Assembly: GCA_036435485.1 (NCBI GenBank)
Contig: CM071597.1
Coordinates: 51,443,881 to 51,507,880 of the forward strand
Reading direction: 5' to 3'
Length of the DNA stretch: 64,000 bases
DNA from: Saposhnikovia divaricata
Taxonomy: Eukaryota; Streptophyta; Magnoliopsida; Apiales; Apiaceae
The notes beneath the pieces are model-generated. The model did not search any database and was not told the origin of the DNA. It was given only the letters and a program-made list of their open reading frames with translations. Below are positions 1 through 9,711 of this stretch, piece after piece. A program made the translations under genes and the position numbers. Position 1 is the first letter of the stretch; each line of letters opens with the position of its first letter.

Positions 1-550
1 GTAGCTCATTTTGAGGTATTTTGGTCATTTTCTAAAAAAATTGAATAATGAGCTACTCTAAACAAAAAATCTATAACCTTTATTAATAAATAAAATAATT
101 TTTTAATATTCATATTTTGTACCAAGTTTGGTTTGTACAATATTTTAGTTTCAACCCTAAAATTCTTTTTTCGTAAAATTTTATGTTGTTTTGAATAAAA
201 ATTGAAATAAAAATCTTATTACAATTATAATTCTTTTTATTAAAATTTATAATAAAAAAAGTCTATGAAATTTTTCCCTAGAACCGTGTGTTATTTTCTA
301 AAAAACTAAAATAAATTTTTTATTATAATAATAATTCTTTTATTACAATTTAAAATATAAAGAAACTACCAAATTTGATTTTATCTTTATTTTGGTTTCA
401 CCGCTAAATTCATATTTTATTATTTTCAGTAAAATAATAAAATTATTAAATACTATTATAATTATAATTTTTTTATTTTTGACTATACTGAATTAATAAA
501 TAATGTATATTATAATCATATATATTTTTTTAACTTATATATTATAATCA
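1..550. other. AT-rich non-coding flank outside element A
   Basis: No coding potential is visible. The stretch is extremely AT-rich. It contains two diverged copies of a block opening ACCAAGTTTGG (121) and ACCAAATTTGA (368), each followed by a TTTCA-C-CTAAA(A)TTC segment, giving a period of about 247 bp. It may be host intergenic DNA or an eroded older repeat; the sequence does not decide which. Confidence 0.5.
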
Positions 551-1176
551 TGTATGATATGGGCTAAAAGTAAGCCCTAAAGACACATTTAATGTGGCAT
601 TAATTAGACCCGGAATGGTCCAAACGTGGGGCCACCAGATGGGCCCAAACCCTATTTATAATATTAATTTCGTAATTAATATTAAGGGTAATAAACAGCT
701 CAGCAAATAAGAGTCAAACAAGGATATTACTCTTGCCTGACTTAGCCTCCAAGATACATATTTCAACATGGAAACTGATTCCTATAAGGAAGAGATCTAG
801 AACCTTCCTCAAGGAAGACTTGTCCACTAAGTCTCTGACTCCTACCATAATTCTAGGGCTTCTCAGCCTATATAAAGGGTCTAACCCCTCATCTCAGAAC
901 TACGTTTTGGACACAGCTCCATACGCTACCCACCACGTTTTGGCTTAATCCTCGAATAAGGACATACAAGCCACTGCGTCCTAGGTGAGCCTCGCCGCCA
1001 TAGCCTCGAGGGCACCATCACCTAGAACTACGTCTTGGCTTGATTCTCAATAACGAGATACGTAGGCACTCTGTGAGGACCGATCAGTCTCGTAACATGG
1101 AAACAGCCATTAAAGCACGAAGCTCACGAACCCTAGCATTAATTACAATTCGTAACATACTTTTTATTCCACAACA
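551..1176 (+). repeat. 5' LTR of element A
   Basis: The LTR opens TGTATGATATGG and closes CCACAACA directly before the primer-binding site, giving about 626 bp. It contains a TATA box at 869-876. The right boundary is firm because the PBS follows. The left boundary is inferred from the TG start, since the partner LTR is outside the window. Confidence 0.65.
869..876 (+). promoter_or_regulatory. TATA box in the LTR of element A
   Basis: TATATAAA lies in the context CCTATATAAAGGG, about 300 bp before the LTR end, which is a typical position for the RNA start of a Ty3/gypsy LTR. The RNA start itself is not visible. Confidence 0.55.
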
Positions 1177-1177
1177 T

Positions 1178-1196
1178 TTGGCGCCGTCTGTGGGAA
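1178..1196 (+). other. Primer-binding site of element A
   Basis: TTGGCGCCGTCTGTGGGAA starts two bases after the LTR end. The first eight pairing bases, TGGCGCCG, complement the 3' end of tRNAs ending CGGCGCCA, such as tRNA-Asp. This PBS form is common in Tat-lineage elements. Confidence 0.8.
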
Positions 1197-1209
1197 GAAA
1201 ACATCAACC

Positions 1210-1870
1210 ATGGTTAGCACACGAAGAACTGCACCAAGCTCTACCGAAGCTTTACCAATCAGCTTCGCTCCGCCTCTTACCTCTGAGACAACCACGTTTG
1301 AACAAGGGACGGTCCCCCAAACTCAAGTTTCTCAGCCTCCAGGGACGAATCCCCCTGCTGGGAGTACGCTGCCTATAGTTGTCCATCCAGATCAGGGAAC
1401 CAACTCTCTTCAGATGGTGATCTCTTCCCTGGTTGATCCTAATCACCCTCCATCTGGGGTACAGATCCATACTACGGATCTCCCCGTGAATACCAACCCA
1501 ATGTATGGGCTGCCCAACTACCCCCCTGTTCGAGAACCTGGACCGAGTGGTCATGCTTTGCAGATCCGAGATCGCGAGTATCTGGACTACTCCAGCCCCT
1601 ATACTACTGATTCGACATCTGAGGATGACGATGATGACCGTGACGAAGCCCCAAGGAGGCGACGTGCTAGTAGAGAGCCCCGAAGGAGGGCCCGAAGAAT
1701 CCATGATGGACCTCCACAAACGACTGAGGAAAGGATCAAGGCTCATGAGGCTGAGATCCAGAGGCTGAAAGATGACGCCGCCAGAGAGCAAGCAAGGTAG
1801 AATCAAAGTCTGCATCGACCTCCTCCAATCTCAGGAAGGGTTCCCGTCATAGATCTGGAGAGGTCGTCTA
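1210..1870 (+). pseudogene. gag: Gag N-terminal part of element A, broken
   Basis: The frame opens at ATG 1210, 14 bp after the PBS, with MVSTRRTAPSS. It encodes a Pro/Thr-rich stretch, an acidic run (EDDDDDRDE), an Arg-rich run, and an E/K/R-rich, probably coiled-coil end (EERIKAHEAEIQRLKDD). It stops at TAG 1798-1800. The same frame continues to TGA near 1868, where the reading shifts by one base into the frame of the downstream gag domain. The first part of Gag is therefore cut off by one stop and one frameshift. Variable acidic and basic N-termini are usual in this lineage. The assignment rests on position and composition. Confidence 0.7.
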
Positions 1871-3616
1871 GGAGATGAAGAAGGGCCGATACCTCAACTG
1901 AAGGAGCAACGATGGCTAGATCTTGATGATCCAACACCTCCGTTCACTGAGGAGGTGATGAATGCCCGCATCTCAAAGAAATTCAAGATGTCGACGATCA
2001 AGGCCTATGATGGAACAGGCAATCCTAAAACTCATGTCAGGACGTTCACAGCTGCACTACTGCTGCAACCTGCTAGTGACGCCTTAAAGTGTAGGGCGTT
2101 CCCTCAAACCCTGTCAGGTATGGCTCAAAGGTGGTATAGCAGGCTACCTGCAAATTCGATTGGCTCTTTCAAGGAGTTGAAGAATGCCATTGTTAGCCAA
2201 TTCATTAGTGGAAGAGTTCATGAAAAAAGTTCTGCATCCCTCATGTATGTGGTGCAGGGGAAGAACGAGAATCTAAGGGATTATCTCAAGCGATTCACCA
2301 AGGAGACATTGAATATTACAGATCTGGAGAATAAAGTGGCCATGGTAGCCTTGGAACACGGAACCACTGATCCTTTCTTCAAGAGGTCTTTGGCAAAGCA
2401 TCCTCCTGAGAACATGGCCGAGCTCCAACGAAGGGCCGACAAGTATATCAAGGCAGAGGATAGCATGAAAAAAGAAGCCGCTGGAGGCAATGGCAAGGGC
2501 TCCAATGACTTTAAAAAACGGAAGAAAGAACAAGAGTATGATGCTAGGGACAAGTATCCCCGGACTAGCAAGGATTCTAAATCACCACCGAAGAAGAGTT
2601 TGGGACCAAGATTCAACGACTATGCAAGACTAAATGCTCCTAGGAGTCAGATCTTGTTGGATATTGAGAAAGACAAAGATTTTCGATGGCCGAAGCCACT
2701 TAGGGGTGATCCCGCAAAGAGAAACAAGGATCAGTACTGTAGATTCCACCGCGATGTGGGGCATGATACAAATGATTGTAGGCAGTTGAAGGATGAGATT
2801 GAATTCTTGATCCGAAAAGGAAAGCTGAACAAATTCACTAAGGGTGATGATCGAGGTCGGGATCGTAACCCACAGCCCCGAGGGCCAGTTATTAACATGA
2901 TTTGGGGAGGCCCGACAGCGGCCGGTACAACCCGAAACTCTCGAAAGGCGTATGCCAGAGAAGTGATGCACATCGTGGGAGAAGCCCCGAAGCGTGCCAG
3001 GACTGAGATAGCAATTGGTTTCAATGACTCAGACCTCGAAGGGGTGAAGTTTCCCCATGACGACCCGTTGGTCATAACCCCTGTGATTGGGAACTCGGAA
3101 GTGAAGCGAGTCTTGACGGACAATGGAGCTTCCGTTGACATTCTGTTTCATGATACATTTGTGAAGATGGGGTACAATAATTTTCAATTGACCCCCAATA
3201 ACATGCCTATATATGGATTTAATGGAGTAGAATCCAAAGTTGAAGGGACTATTCAGTTGCCTATAACTATTGGACAGGAGCCCAAGGAGGCCATTCAGAT
3301 GTTGAACTTCTTGGTAATCAAGGAGGTTTCAACGTACAACGCTATTCTCGGAAGGACTGAACTTCATGCATTCAAGGCTGTTGCCTTAACGTATCATATG
3401 AAGATCAAGTTCCCAACCAGGAATGGCGTTAGAGAACATAAAGGTGATCAAAAGATGGCACAAAGCTGTTATGTACCCTCGTTAAGGCCTAATAGAGTCG
3501 GGGGGCAAGTCCTTCCAATTGAAGACATGGATGTCCGCAGAAGAAAGGAACACCAAAAAAGCCAGCAGAGGACATCACACAAAAGCCTTGGACAGCCATT
3601 GAGGCTAAGGCGTTAA
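1870..3616 (+). pseudogene. gag-PR: Gag C-terminal domain plus aspartic protease of element A
   Basis: The frame is open from about 1870; the first ATG is at 1955 and gives 553 residues. The retrotransposon Gag domain is seen at residues ~15-165 (RWYSRLP and NLRDYLKRFTKE motifs). A zinc knuckle of the form C-x2-H-x4-H-x4-C (CRFHRDVGHDTNDC) lies near residue 270. A retropepsin follows with its active Asp at residue 389 (LTDNGAS) and the typical AILGR motif near residue 470. Gag packages the element RNA and the protease would mature the polyprotein. The C-terminus leaves homology and ends in a displaced RNase H fragment. An upstream frameshift separates this from the Gag start, so the copy is not functional. 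Confidence 0.85.
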
Positions 3617-3800
3617 CTGACTTCGTGGTTGAATGTACCATTGGCAACCAAGAAGTCGGGGGGCAGGAGGTAGTACCCCAAGCAGGAAGTGAACTTCAGA
3701 ATAAGAATGATGATACCAGAAGGAATGGTGGACGCTCTATTTTGTTGGAGCATAAAAAACAAGATCAAGTGATGCAGGCCTAGTCTTGCAATGACCCGAT
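3575..3800 (+). pseudogene. Displaced, diverged copy of the connection/second RNase H start of element A
   Basis: The segment GACTTCGTGGTTGAATGTAC and its flanks match the genuine copy of the same element at about 49835-50060. That includes the encoded DFVVECTI and EVGGQE motifs and the later GATGGGCTCA/GATGGGTTCA piece. Here it lies between protease and RT, where the module does not belong. It carries small indels and stops. It is probably the product of recombination or template switching with another copy. Confidence 0.7.
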
Positions 3801-4700
3801 GGGCTCAAGTTATCCTAGTAGGACTTAGCTTCATCTAGTAGAAGCAGAAATAAGGTTTCATTGAAACCATTGCAGAGCATGTTGCTCCGAGTAGGACAGT
3901 AGTACTTCATGTAAGGGTTGAACCCATTTCAAGTTATTAATGAAAGTTTGTTTTCCATTCATTGATTGTGTGCCAAGCACCTGATGAGTGCAAGTCAAGG
4001 ATGACTGAGTACCGAAAATAAAAGAATACATGAATGGAAAACAAACAAATGCATAAATAAAGACCCCGAAGGGTTAAGAGTCACGACCAAATAATAGTTT
4101 AAGTTCGTGAAGGACCCTGGATAAAAGCCACACGCAACAATCAAAGCCATGTAAGGCCGAGGATGTTAAGGGATAGCTACTATTAAATATTTATTAAGTA
4201 CCTGGATTAAGGATCCATGGATGAAGGCCAATAGAGAACCTTAAGAAAGGATCAAGAAGATCAAGCAAGTTCTCGCCTCAGAAGTTTAAAAGGCAAGAAG
4301 CCCACAAGATGGCATTTACCGAAATCTAAATCGAGGGATCAACCCCGAATCCTAGGTTGACAAACATGAGTTATTAGCCATGAAGGACAAGATTAGCCAT
4401 GAAGGCCAAGATTAGCTATGAAGGCCAAAATTGAGGGGGACATGAACCCCCAATTAAGATCCAAAGGTTGAAACTTCATGTTAAAACTTGAAAATCGGTA
4501 TGTAATTTTGGATTCTCGATCCAGAATGCCGACATTGAATATCTGAACACCAGCATTCAACACTTGAATATTAACCCTAAAATGGAGATTGAAAGCCTCC
4601 TAGAGAAGGTTCAAGACTTCGTGAGGCTGACCAGAAACCCCCCGGCCTTGACTCGACAGCTCTGATAGCCCCTGAGATTGAAAACCCTTGATTTCAAACA
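3801..4700 (+). other. Non-coding spacer between protease and RT of element A
   Basis: No reading frame of note is present. The stretch contains short local repeats such as GATTAGCCATGAAGGCCAAG, repeated about three times at 4372-4430. It also contains scattered GAAGGCC and AAGGCCGAG words. Tat-lineage elements often carry long non-coding DNA between integrase and the 3' LTR. This spacer may be such a segment brought in together with the displaced RNase H fragment, but that origin is inferred. Confidence 0.45.
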
Positions 4701-5332
4701 TTGGCGTTCAACCTTCGAAAATTGACATTCAACACTCAAGGCCGAACACATGCCAGCCGAGAGGCCATCAAGCGAGAGGTTGATAAGCTCTTAGAAGTGG
4801 GGTTTATTGAAGAAATTCAGTTTCCCGAATGGTTGGCTAACCCTGTGATGGTCAAGAAAGTGAATGGGCAGTGGAGGATTTGTATAGATTTCACCGACCT
4901 GAATGACACATGTCCGAAGGATTGATTTCCTCTACCAAGGATAGACACATTGATAGATGCCACAGCTGGACATGAGATATTGAGCTTCATGGATGGGTTC
5001 AGTGGCTACAATCAGATTAAGATGCACAAGAATGACATCCCAAAGAATGTAGGAACTACTTACCAACGACTGGTGAATAAGATATTCGCCCATCTGACTG
5101 AAAAAACCATGGAGGTCTATATTGATGACATGTTGGCCAAGAGCCTAATCACAGCAGACCATTTTAACTATCTCAGAGAAGCATTCGAAGTGCTAAGGCA
5201 CCATAAGATGATGTTGAATCCGGCCAAGTGTGTTTTTGGTGTTGGATCGGGAAAATTTTTGGGTCTGATGGTTTCAAAAAGAGGCATTAAGGCCAATCAT
5301 GATAAGATCAAAGCGATCTTGGACATGGAACC
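4701..5332 (+). pseudogene. RT: Reverse transcriptase of element A, 5' part, cut by element B
   Basis: RT motifs appear in order: EVDKLLEVGFI, EWLANPVMVKK, WRICIDFTDLN, FPLPRID, DATAGHE, SFMDGFSGYNQI, the catalytic YIDDM at 5118-5132, and LNPAKCVFGV. The enzyme would copy the element RNA into DNA. There are three defects. An in-frame TGA at 4923-4925 stands just before FPLPRID. A short in-frame deletion removes the conserved stretch between QIKMH and TYQRLVN, including the usual PFGL region. Element B is inserted at 5333. The frame resumes at 49306 once one TSD copy is removed. The N-terminal end before about 4735 is degraded. Confidence 0.9.
5328..5332. repeat. TSD of element B, left copy (GAACC)
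   Basis: GAACC directly precedes the LTR start at 5333 and is repeated at 49301-49305 after the other LTR. A 5-bp duplication is the normal footprint of Ty3/gypsy integrase. Confidence 0.95.
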
Positions 5333-5557
5333 TGTGACGCCCCCAGATCCGGGGTCGAAGATCTAGGCGCTCACGGTCCATTTTCCATTAATAACATACC
5401 TGTTCTTGCACATAATATATATAACACAGCCATCGACCCCACAATAAACTCACACCACACACACACACAGAGGTTAGAGCCTCAGAAACGTCACACATTG
5501 ATTAAACAGTAATAAAATTATCAGAGTTATTACAGACCGAATTAAATAGTATTTATG

Positions 5558-5761
5558 CTACCAGCAACACTTCGATATGAAGCGAAGTTGGCGGCTTGAA
5601 AGTTTGTTACGATACACTGCCTTGCACAGGTCATACTGACAAATAAAACGAACTAACAAAAGCTGCCAACCAATCCGGCTAATGGGGCCTACCGGTGGAA
5701 TCTCAAGTGCTGGCTCGGGTCTAGTCACCTGCTTTCGAGCAGTCTGTCTGGTTCTTGCCAT
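5558..5761 (-). CDS. Leader ORF in the LTR of element B with a histone H3 tail-like N-terminus
   Basis: This 67-residue frame starts at ATG 5761 with MARTRQTARKQVTRPEP. The first ten residues match the conserved start of histone H3 (MARTKQTARK) at nine positions, the exception being Lys4 to Arg. After about residue 12 the similarity ends: a Pro-rich piece follows, then a hydrophobic/Cys-containing end (FICQYDLC). It lies in the U5-side part of the LTR, about 425 bp from the LTR end, so it could be an early ORF in the element RNA. The copy in the 5' LTR has lost its ATG. The C LTRs carry a similar micro-ORF at the same relative place. Whether it is translated, or a mimic rather than a coincidence of an Arg/Thr-rich leader, is unknown. 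Confidence 0.4.
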   Translation of the reverse strand: MARTRQTARKQVTRPEPALEIPPVGPISRIGWQLLLVRFICQYDLCKAVYRNKLSSRQLRFISKCCW

Positions 5762-6189
5762 TTCGCTTAGCTATTGTGTTTGTAAAATTTGAAAACAAAC
5801 AAGAGTGAGCAACTATGGCTCAGCAAGAAATATATGTATAAGGTAAGCCATATAACATTTCATATGATTGGCAGTTAATAAACTTGTTTGTATCAATCAG
5901 ATATAAAATCACTTGTCATAGTTGATAAATCTCGAAGGTGCAACAATATGTGCCCTTGTTTTCAAAATAAACTTGCAGTTCTAGATACTGCATTGAGTGA
6001 ACATCTTTCTCATCAAAATAGAACACTATCAGCAACTTGGCATAAAAGTCTAAGAAGCAGTGTCAAAGCATTTTTCCAAAATGGAGGAATGGGACTTAAA
6101 GAAAACACAAAACCTGACAAGGATTGACGATGATCAGTCGCCACATCCAAGTCCAATAATCCGCGGGTCTTCTCTACCGGTAGAAGGAT

Positions 6190-6273
6190 AGAAACTACAT
6201 CCGTAACTATCCCTCGGGTGAAAACTACATCCGTAATCGCCCTCGATGAAAACTACATCCGTAATCATCCTTC
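6190..6273 (-). repeat. ~27-bp tandem repeat in the 3' LTR of B (3 copies)
   Basis: Three copies of a unit with core GAAAACTACATCCGTAA are separated by (A/T)TC-CCTCG-type spacers. The array sits beside the CTACCGGTAG palindrome. It is conserved in all B and D LTRs, which suggests a cis role such as enhancer repeats. Confidence 0.8.
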
Positions 6274-8821
6274 GGCAACACCTGGGCCGGAATAATAATT
6301 GATGGACCGCCTGGCACACGGCCGCTTACACATCCCGGGAATCGTTCGTCAACGGTTCCCACACCTGCCAGAGTCCCTTTTTCTTTTTCTTTTAAAAACT
6401 TGATTTTGATTGAAAACAGAGTAATTGAGGTTCGACATCAGTCGACCGATGATTCTTGAAATCATACAAGAAGCAGAATCTGACCGGGGGTTTTCGAAAA
6501 TGTTTTGAGTTCGAAAGAGTTCGAGTTTGAAAGTATTAAATGTATCTTGGATTAACTTTGTCTTTAGATAATGAACAATAATTAATAAATAATATTTTAT
6601 AATATTAATAATTAATAAAATAATTATCCGATAAAATAAACTTTTAATCCAAGACAGGGTTTCGAGTATTTACGAAGATATAACAATAGTTACTTGAGTA
6701 TACGATACTACCCGAATGACCCTTCGGGTTTTCGCAATCTAGATACGATATAATAATATACCGCTCCCCGTTCAATAGTATATACGGACCGCTACGACCT
6801 CTATTGCTAGAGTCGTTGTCCGAAGAAAACATTTCAATCTAAGTTCAAGGGGTATAAGCATATATGTACTTATTCAATCTCAATTGCATCAATACTTCGA
6901 TAAACATAGCATTTGATATAATTGAAAACTACAAACACAACAGTGAAAGTCCTTGTATATGGATAAGTTTTGAAAAGTAAACTTGCCTTGGTTTGGTTGG
7001 GGTGGTCGAGCGTGCGGAGTCGAACGATCTATACATAAGCAATAACCGCTCGTTAGTACCTTAACAATATCTCTTTAATTACGGGGTTTTAGGGGGTACG
7101 AAATTAACTTAACGACTTCGTCTTATGACTCTCTAGCCCCACTATAGGTTCATGTCATCACTCGATTATGCTCGTCACTTAATCGACTTAATTTAGTTAC
7201 CTCATTCGAATAATAACCGTTAACCCTAGAATCATGCTCCACTAATCGACTTTTTCCCTTGCGCGAATTTTACTCTAGCATTTTTATAAAATCCAAAAAT
7301 TCATATTTTAATCAAATTCTTTTTGGGTAGTCTTCACCACTGCATTACCTAGCTTCTCAAATTTTTCCATGATCCCACATATATTTTTAGGGGTTTAAAC
7401 AAGGTTCACAAGGGGGTCACTTAGTGCAGTCCGGAGTCCAGAAACACAATTCACTTCTCCGGCCATAACTTAAAATCTATACATCACCTAGCCATGAACC
7501 TTACATTTCCAGAAACTACATTCAATTATCTTTCCAACAATATATGGTAGGACATCAGGGGACAACATTTGGGGGTTCAAAACCGTGTTACAAACAGGTC
7601 AATGCTCCTGGACAAAACTCAGCAAGCACATACTACTTAGATCAACCATTTTTCACACTTCCACAACACAACCAACACTTAATACACTTAGTTCATGGTT
7701 CATAACACTCATGGAGATATATATATTATCCATAACCATAAAAGTCACAATCTCAACATCAAAACTCAAGATCCATGTCATCCAATACATATACAACCAA
7801 GATTAGCTCACAAACACATGGATCTACGTACACATTATAAATAATACATAACCAAGAGGGTTTGAGATTTTTATACCTTCTTGAGCACCTAGGGGCCTTG
7901 GATAAGCTTTTCACAACTCAACAACACCTTAAATGGTCTCCTACAACACTTACAATCCAAGATCTAAAAGAAAATCAAACATGGTTACTATTCACCCAAT
8001 CTTTAACAATTTATAACTTGAAATTGGGTGGATGAAATGGCTTGAAATTACTAACATACCTTGTCTAGATGATGGAGATGGCCTAGGATTTATGTTGTGA
8101 TTTATGAGTGATGGAAAAGGGGGGAGAAGAATTTTTCTTCTCCTTTTTTTTTCTTTGGCCGAGAGCAAGATAACAAGGGGGGGTGTGTTTGTGTTTTGTG
8201 TTTTTGTGTGTTATGTGGTTGAATAATTGATGTTAAGTTAGGTTGGGTGATACATATCATGTATGTATAGGCAAGTACTAGCAAGCATGGGCATGTGTAC
8301 TACTTGTCTCTCTTTTTGAGAAAGCAAGTAACTAGACACTATTCATCTTCCAATTGCTAACTAGTTTGCTTGATTTCTAACCACTTGGTTGCATGGGACT
8401 TGCATGCAATACTACTCCTTGTATCATTATTCTTCCATCAATGCTTGTCATTTAATCTTTAATTCGTATCGTATCTTAACTAATCTCTCGTAATAATATT
8501 TTGTCGCGTAGAGATTTCCCCTATAATTTCTTAAGTACTTAATTGTGTAAATCCCTCGAATGTCCATAATTCCTCGTCATAATTCTTAATAAATCCTTTG
8601 ATACTCTAACCATTCTCAAATCCCAAGTTTTATAAATATTACTAACAATAAGACTCCTGCCTTCACAATCTCCCTTTTTATCTTACATAATAAATGCAAC
8701 AATGCAGTTTCTCAGACAATCAATTCTATTAATCAACAGGGATGACTAGAAAGGTTCCATATTGACAATGTCACAAGATATTAAATAAAAGGAAATATTA
8801 CCAAAAATTAGGGTTCTTACA

Positions 8822-8840
8822 GCCTCCCCTCCTTAAAAGG
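8822..8840 (-). other. Polypurine tract of element B
   Basis: On the minus strand CCTTTTAAGGAGGGGAGGC directly precedes the 3' LTR. It would prime plus-strand DNA synthesis. D has a closely matching tract, and both C copies have one ending AGAC. Confidence 0.85.
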
Positions 8841-8854
8841 ATTCCGTCCCGGAA

Positions 8855-9340
8855 TCAGGTTGAAAATAGTTGGGGGTGCTTTTCACGCATCGCGCTCTCT
8901 AGTTCCCATGTTGATTCTTCGACATTCTGATTCCTCCACAAAACTCTCACTAATTTGACAACCTTGTTCCTCAGCACCTGTTCTTTTCTATCCATGATTT
9001 CTACGGGTTGCTCTACATATGTTAAGTCCGGTTGCAGATCCACTTGATCATGTTCTATTACATGTCGGAAGTCGGTATGGTAGGGTCGTAGCATGGACAC
9101 ATGGAACACAATATGTACTTGCTGTAAGCTCGGGGGTAAAGCCAATTCATAGGCTAACTTCCCAACTCGTTTCAAGATCTCAAAAGGTCCAATAAATCTC
9201 GGGCTTAGTTTCCCTTTCTTACCAAATCTCATCAATCCTTTCCACGGTGATACCTTCAACATCACAAACTCTCCTACCTCATATTCTTTGTCCTTGCGAG
9301 TCTGGTCCGCATACTTCTTCTGTCTGTCTTGGGCCGCTAC
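8855..9340 (-). pseudogene. IN: Integrase C-terminus and chromodomain of element B
   Basis: This is the 3' exon-like half of the integrase, read leftwards from the C1 insertion to TGA at 8855-8857. It starts at AQDRQKKYADQTRK. It then has the GPY/F-type motif KLSPRFIGPFEIL, the VFHVSMLRPY motif, and a chromodomain (QPVEIMDRKEQVL, then VLWRNQNVEESTWE). Chromodomains of this group are thought to steer integration to marked chromatin. The reading frame matches the other half at 39912-40832 after one TSD copy is removed. The frame upstream of 9340 is C1 LTR sequence and is not part of this protein. Confidence 0.92.
9336..9340. repeat. TSD of element C1, left copy (GCTAC)
   Basis: GCTAC stands before the LTR start at 9341 and again at 39907-39911 after the LTR end. 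Confidence 0.95.
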
Positions 9341-9669
9341 TGTAACACCCCCAGATCCGGGGTCCGGGATCCGGTGGTTACGGTTTCCAATTCTGTCCAC
9401 AACAATTGAACTTTCCTTAACATAAAATAAATTACGTCTCTATAACCCAACACAACAATATAAAACACACCCGTTATAGTCCCAGAGATGAAATCAGAGT
9501 AACAATCAAATTTTTATTAATCACATTATGAGTTCTTACAATCCAAAAGAATTTCAATATAAATATATACTCTTTGCCATCCATTTACATAAGTCATACT
9601 AGACCATATTCTTGGTACTGAAAGAATAAATATACCCTACCAATAGCTTCTTCTTCAGCTCTGGTAGTC

Positions 9670-9711
9670 TCATCGTCCTCGCCCGCGTCGAGTGCGCCTT
9701 GTGCGAGTCAT
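9670..9711 (-). CDS. Leader micro-ORF in the 3' LTR of C1 (13 residues)
   Basis: ATG at 9711 opens MTRTRRTRRGRGR and then TGA. It lies about 330-370 bp from the U5 end of the LTR, like the H3-like ORF of B. The same micro-ORF is kept in all four C LTRs in the window. Translation is unproven. A short leader ORF could also act only on the RNA, for example by slowing ribosomes. Confidence 0.35.
   Translation of the reverse strand: MTRTRRTRRGRGR

Larger units (their letters stand above)
5333..8821 (-). repeat. 3' LTR of element B
   Basis: On the minus strand it opens TGTAAGAACCCTAATTTTTG and closes GGGGGCGTCACA, 3489 bp. It matches 45804-49300. It holds an ORF with an H3-like start (5558-5761), a 3-copy ~27-bp repeat (6190-6273) and the palindrome CTACCGGTAG near 6174. 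The U5 end carries an imperfect inverted repeat (CCCCAGATCCGGGG) that also appears in the C LTRs. Confidence 0.93.

Noticed and set aside
1252..1815. 187-residue minus-strand ORF over the gag start of A
   Set aside because: It is a shadow of the real gag frame, without a recognisable domain.
8102..8284. 60-98-residue minus ORFs in the B LTR (MLVLAYTYMICITQPN…)
   Set aside because: The reading depends on a poly-G/poly-T stretch that differs between the two LTRs, so the C-termini disagree.
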